Positions 16,553-17,248 of a stretch of DNA of 17,248 bases are shown one piece after another (the stretch's first letter is position 1; the number at the start of each line of letters is the position of its first letter). The position numbers and the translations under genes were made by a program. This DNA is from Discostella pseudostelligera (taxonomy: Eukaryota; Bacillariophyta; Thalassiosirophyceae; Thalassiosirales; Thalassiosiraceae): positions 1 to 17,248 of the forward strand of contig JALLBK010000425.1 in assembly GCA_036940085.1 (NCBI GenBank). The letters run 5' to 3'. Under the pieces are notes generated by a model. That model had not been told where the DNA came from. It searched no databases and was given only the letters and a program-made list of their open reading frames with translations.

Positions 16553-17248
16553 CACATTCACGAGGGCTCTTGTTCCAAAAAGAAGTTACATGTGAATTAG
16601 TACTAAATTTCTGAACGGAAAAAATTTGCCTTTTCGAGAATGATGTTCTTCTCAGAAGTAAAATAATAGCAATACCGATGTACAAGTAAAAGAAAGCTAC
16701 TTTACAATAGTAAGAAACCAAATTTATCGTTGTTGTGCAGTTTGAAACTGCAGGAAGCTTCCACCCACAGCCACGCAGCAACGATAAAATGTTGTTGTGG
16801 TTGAATTAATGCAGACAATGGGCACACAAATATTATTTGAACCAATTGCAACATGGCGAAGTCCGTCCTTGACCATCGATTCAAGATTAATAAAGGAGGA
16901 AGGAATAAGTCGGGAGGGCAACATGGTGAGTCTCTACTGAAGAAGAGGAGGCGGGGGGATGAAATGCATGTGACTCCAAAGAAGAAGCGGGCTATTGAGG
17001 ATGACGACGACGAGGACGATGTCAGTGTTGACAATTGTGACACCCCCAAATTGCGCCGTAGTCCTCGTCGAAAAGGTGGGAAGGAAAAGCCGGATGATGA
17101 CGATGACGAGGAGGGAGACGAGGATGAAGAGGAGGAGGAGAAACCTCAGCAGCTGACCCATGATGAAGAACGGAGACAGAAAGATAAGTACATAAGATTC
17201 TGCAATCATCTTCTGAGGGAGGCAAGGGAATATTTTGACGAGGTCGAA
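16553..17248 (+). repeat. Right arm of the gene A inverted repeat (cut by the window edge)
   Basis: Aligns with the reverse complement of 13315-14015 over its full visible length with a few small indels, mostly in the acidic-repeat codons. The inner end is sharp at 16553. The outer end is beyond 17248, so the arm is at least 696 bp. Confidence 0.9.
16853..17248 (+). CDS. Gene A copy 2, 5' part (runs off the window)
   Basis: The ATG at 16853-16855 corresponds exactly to the start of gene A copy 1. The frame stays open for 132 codons to the window edge with no lesions. The N-terminus is basic (KKRRRGDEM, PKKKRAIEDD), with a PKKKR-type nuclear localisation signal, then RRSPRRKGGK, Asp/Glu runs, and the helix-rich HDEERRQKDKYIRFCNHLL. 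About three quarters of residues match copy 1. The acidic run length and several hydrophobic positions differ, so the copies have diverged for some time or come from different family members. Function unknown; a nuclear, possibly chromatin-associated protein is suggested only by charge and the NLS-like motif. The codon for Trp or stop that differs in copy 1 (13276) lies just beyond the visible end. Confidence 0.75.
   Translation, partial: MAKSVLDHRFKINKGGRNKSGGQHGESLLKKRRRGDEMHVTPKKKRAIEDDDDEDDVSVDNCDTPKLRRSPRRKGGKEKPDDDDDEEGDEDEEEEEKPQQLTHDEERRQKDKYIRFCNHLLREAREYFDEVE

Noticed and set aside
1..17248. tRNA, rRNA, bacterial defence or operon systems
   Set aside because: No cloverleaf or rRNA-like segment was noticed by eye. 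Introns, Kozak-type starts and eukaryotic retroelements argue against a prokaryotic source.

Overview
The window looks like a stretch of diatom (or closely related stramenopile) nuclear DNA dominated by decayed transposable elements. Three things point there. A Ty1/copia polyprotein has the sequence style I associate with diatom CoDi elements. Two genes each show one short GT-AG intron (83 and 118 nt). Simple repeats are frequent, and no bacterial operon structure is visible. I could not check the taxonomy by search. One ambiguous base (N) lies at 12996.

Layout. 60-398 (+) is the 3' end of a protein carrying a C-terminal J-domain with an intact HPD motif. It converges on an intact 334-codon orphan ORF at 435-1439 (-). 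Both lie in DNA that is strongly C-over-G rich on the + strand. 1440-2714 is mostly non-coding, with simple repeats and an 80-bp relic (2178-2254) of a gene that reappears at 14946-16374. 2715-5025 (-) is a decayed zinc-finger (SWIM-like, zinc-knuckle, AT-hook) protein, probably transposon-derived. A hexamer minisatellite (5214-5309) and a highly structured repeat block (5411-5722) follow. They lead into a copia retrotransposon (about 5510-11556, +) with Gag, protease, DD35E integrase and reverse transcriptase. Its Gag is frameshifted and it is cut off just after RT, so RNase H and the 3' LTR are missing.

The right third is the most unusual part. A gene of unknown function, called A here, occurs twice in opposite orientation. 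Copy 1 is at 11855-13716 (-), with one intron and a few lesions. The start of copy 2 is at 16853-17248 (+), running off the window. The two copies form an inverted repeat of about 700 bp per arm that includes about 300 bp of shared 5' flank. Between the arms (14016-16552) lie the 5' part of a DNA-transposase-like gene C (14245-14980, +) and an intron-containing gene B (14946-16374, -). The C-terminus of B resembles the double-stranded beta-helix of 2-oxoglutarate/Fe(II) oxygenases, but its metal-binding segment seems to be deleted.

The genes do not look like one pathway. They read as nested and truncated mobile elements plus their cargo or accessory genes. The association worth testing is a multicopy gene A, a possible oxygenase-like gene B and a transposase N-terminus within one inverted-repeat structure.
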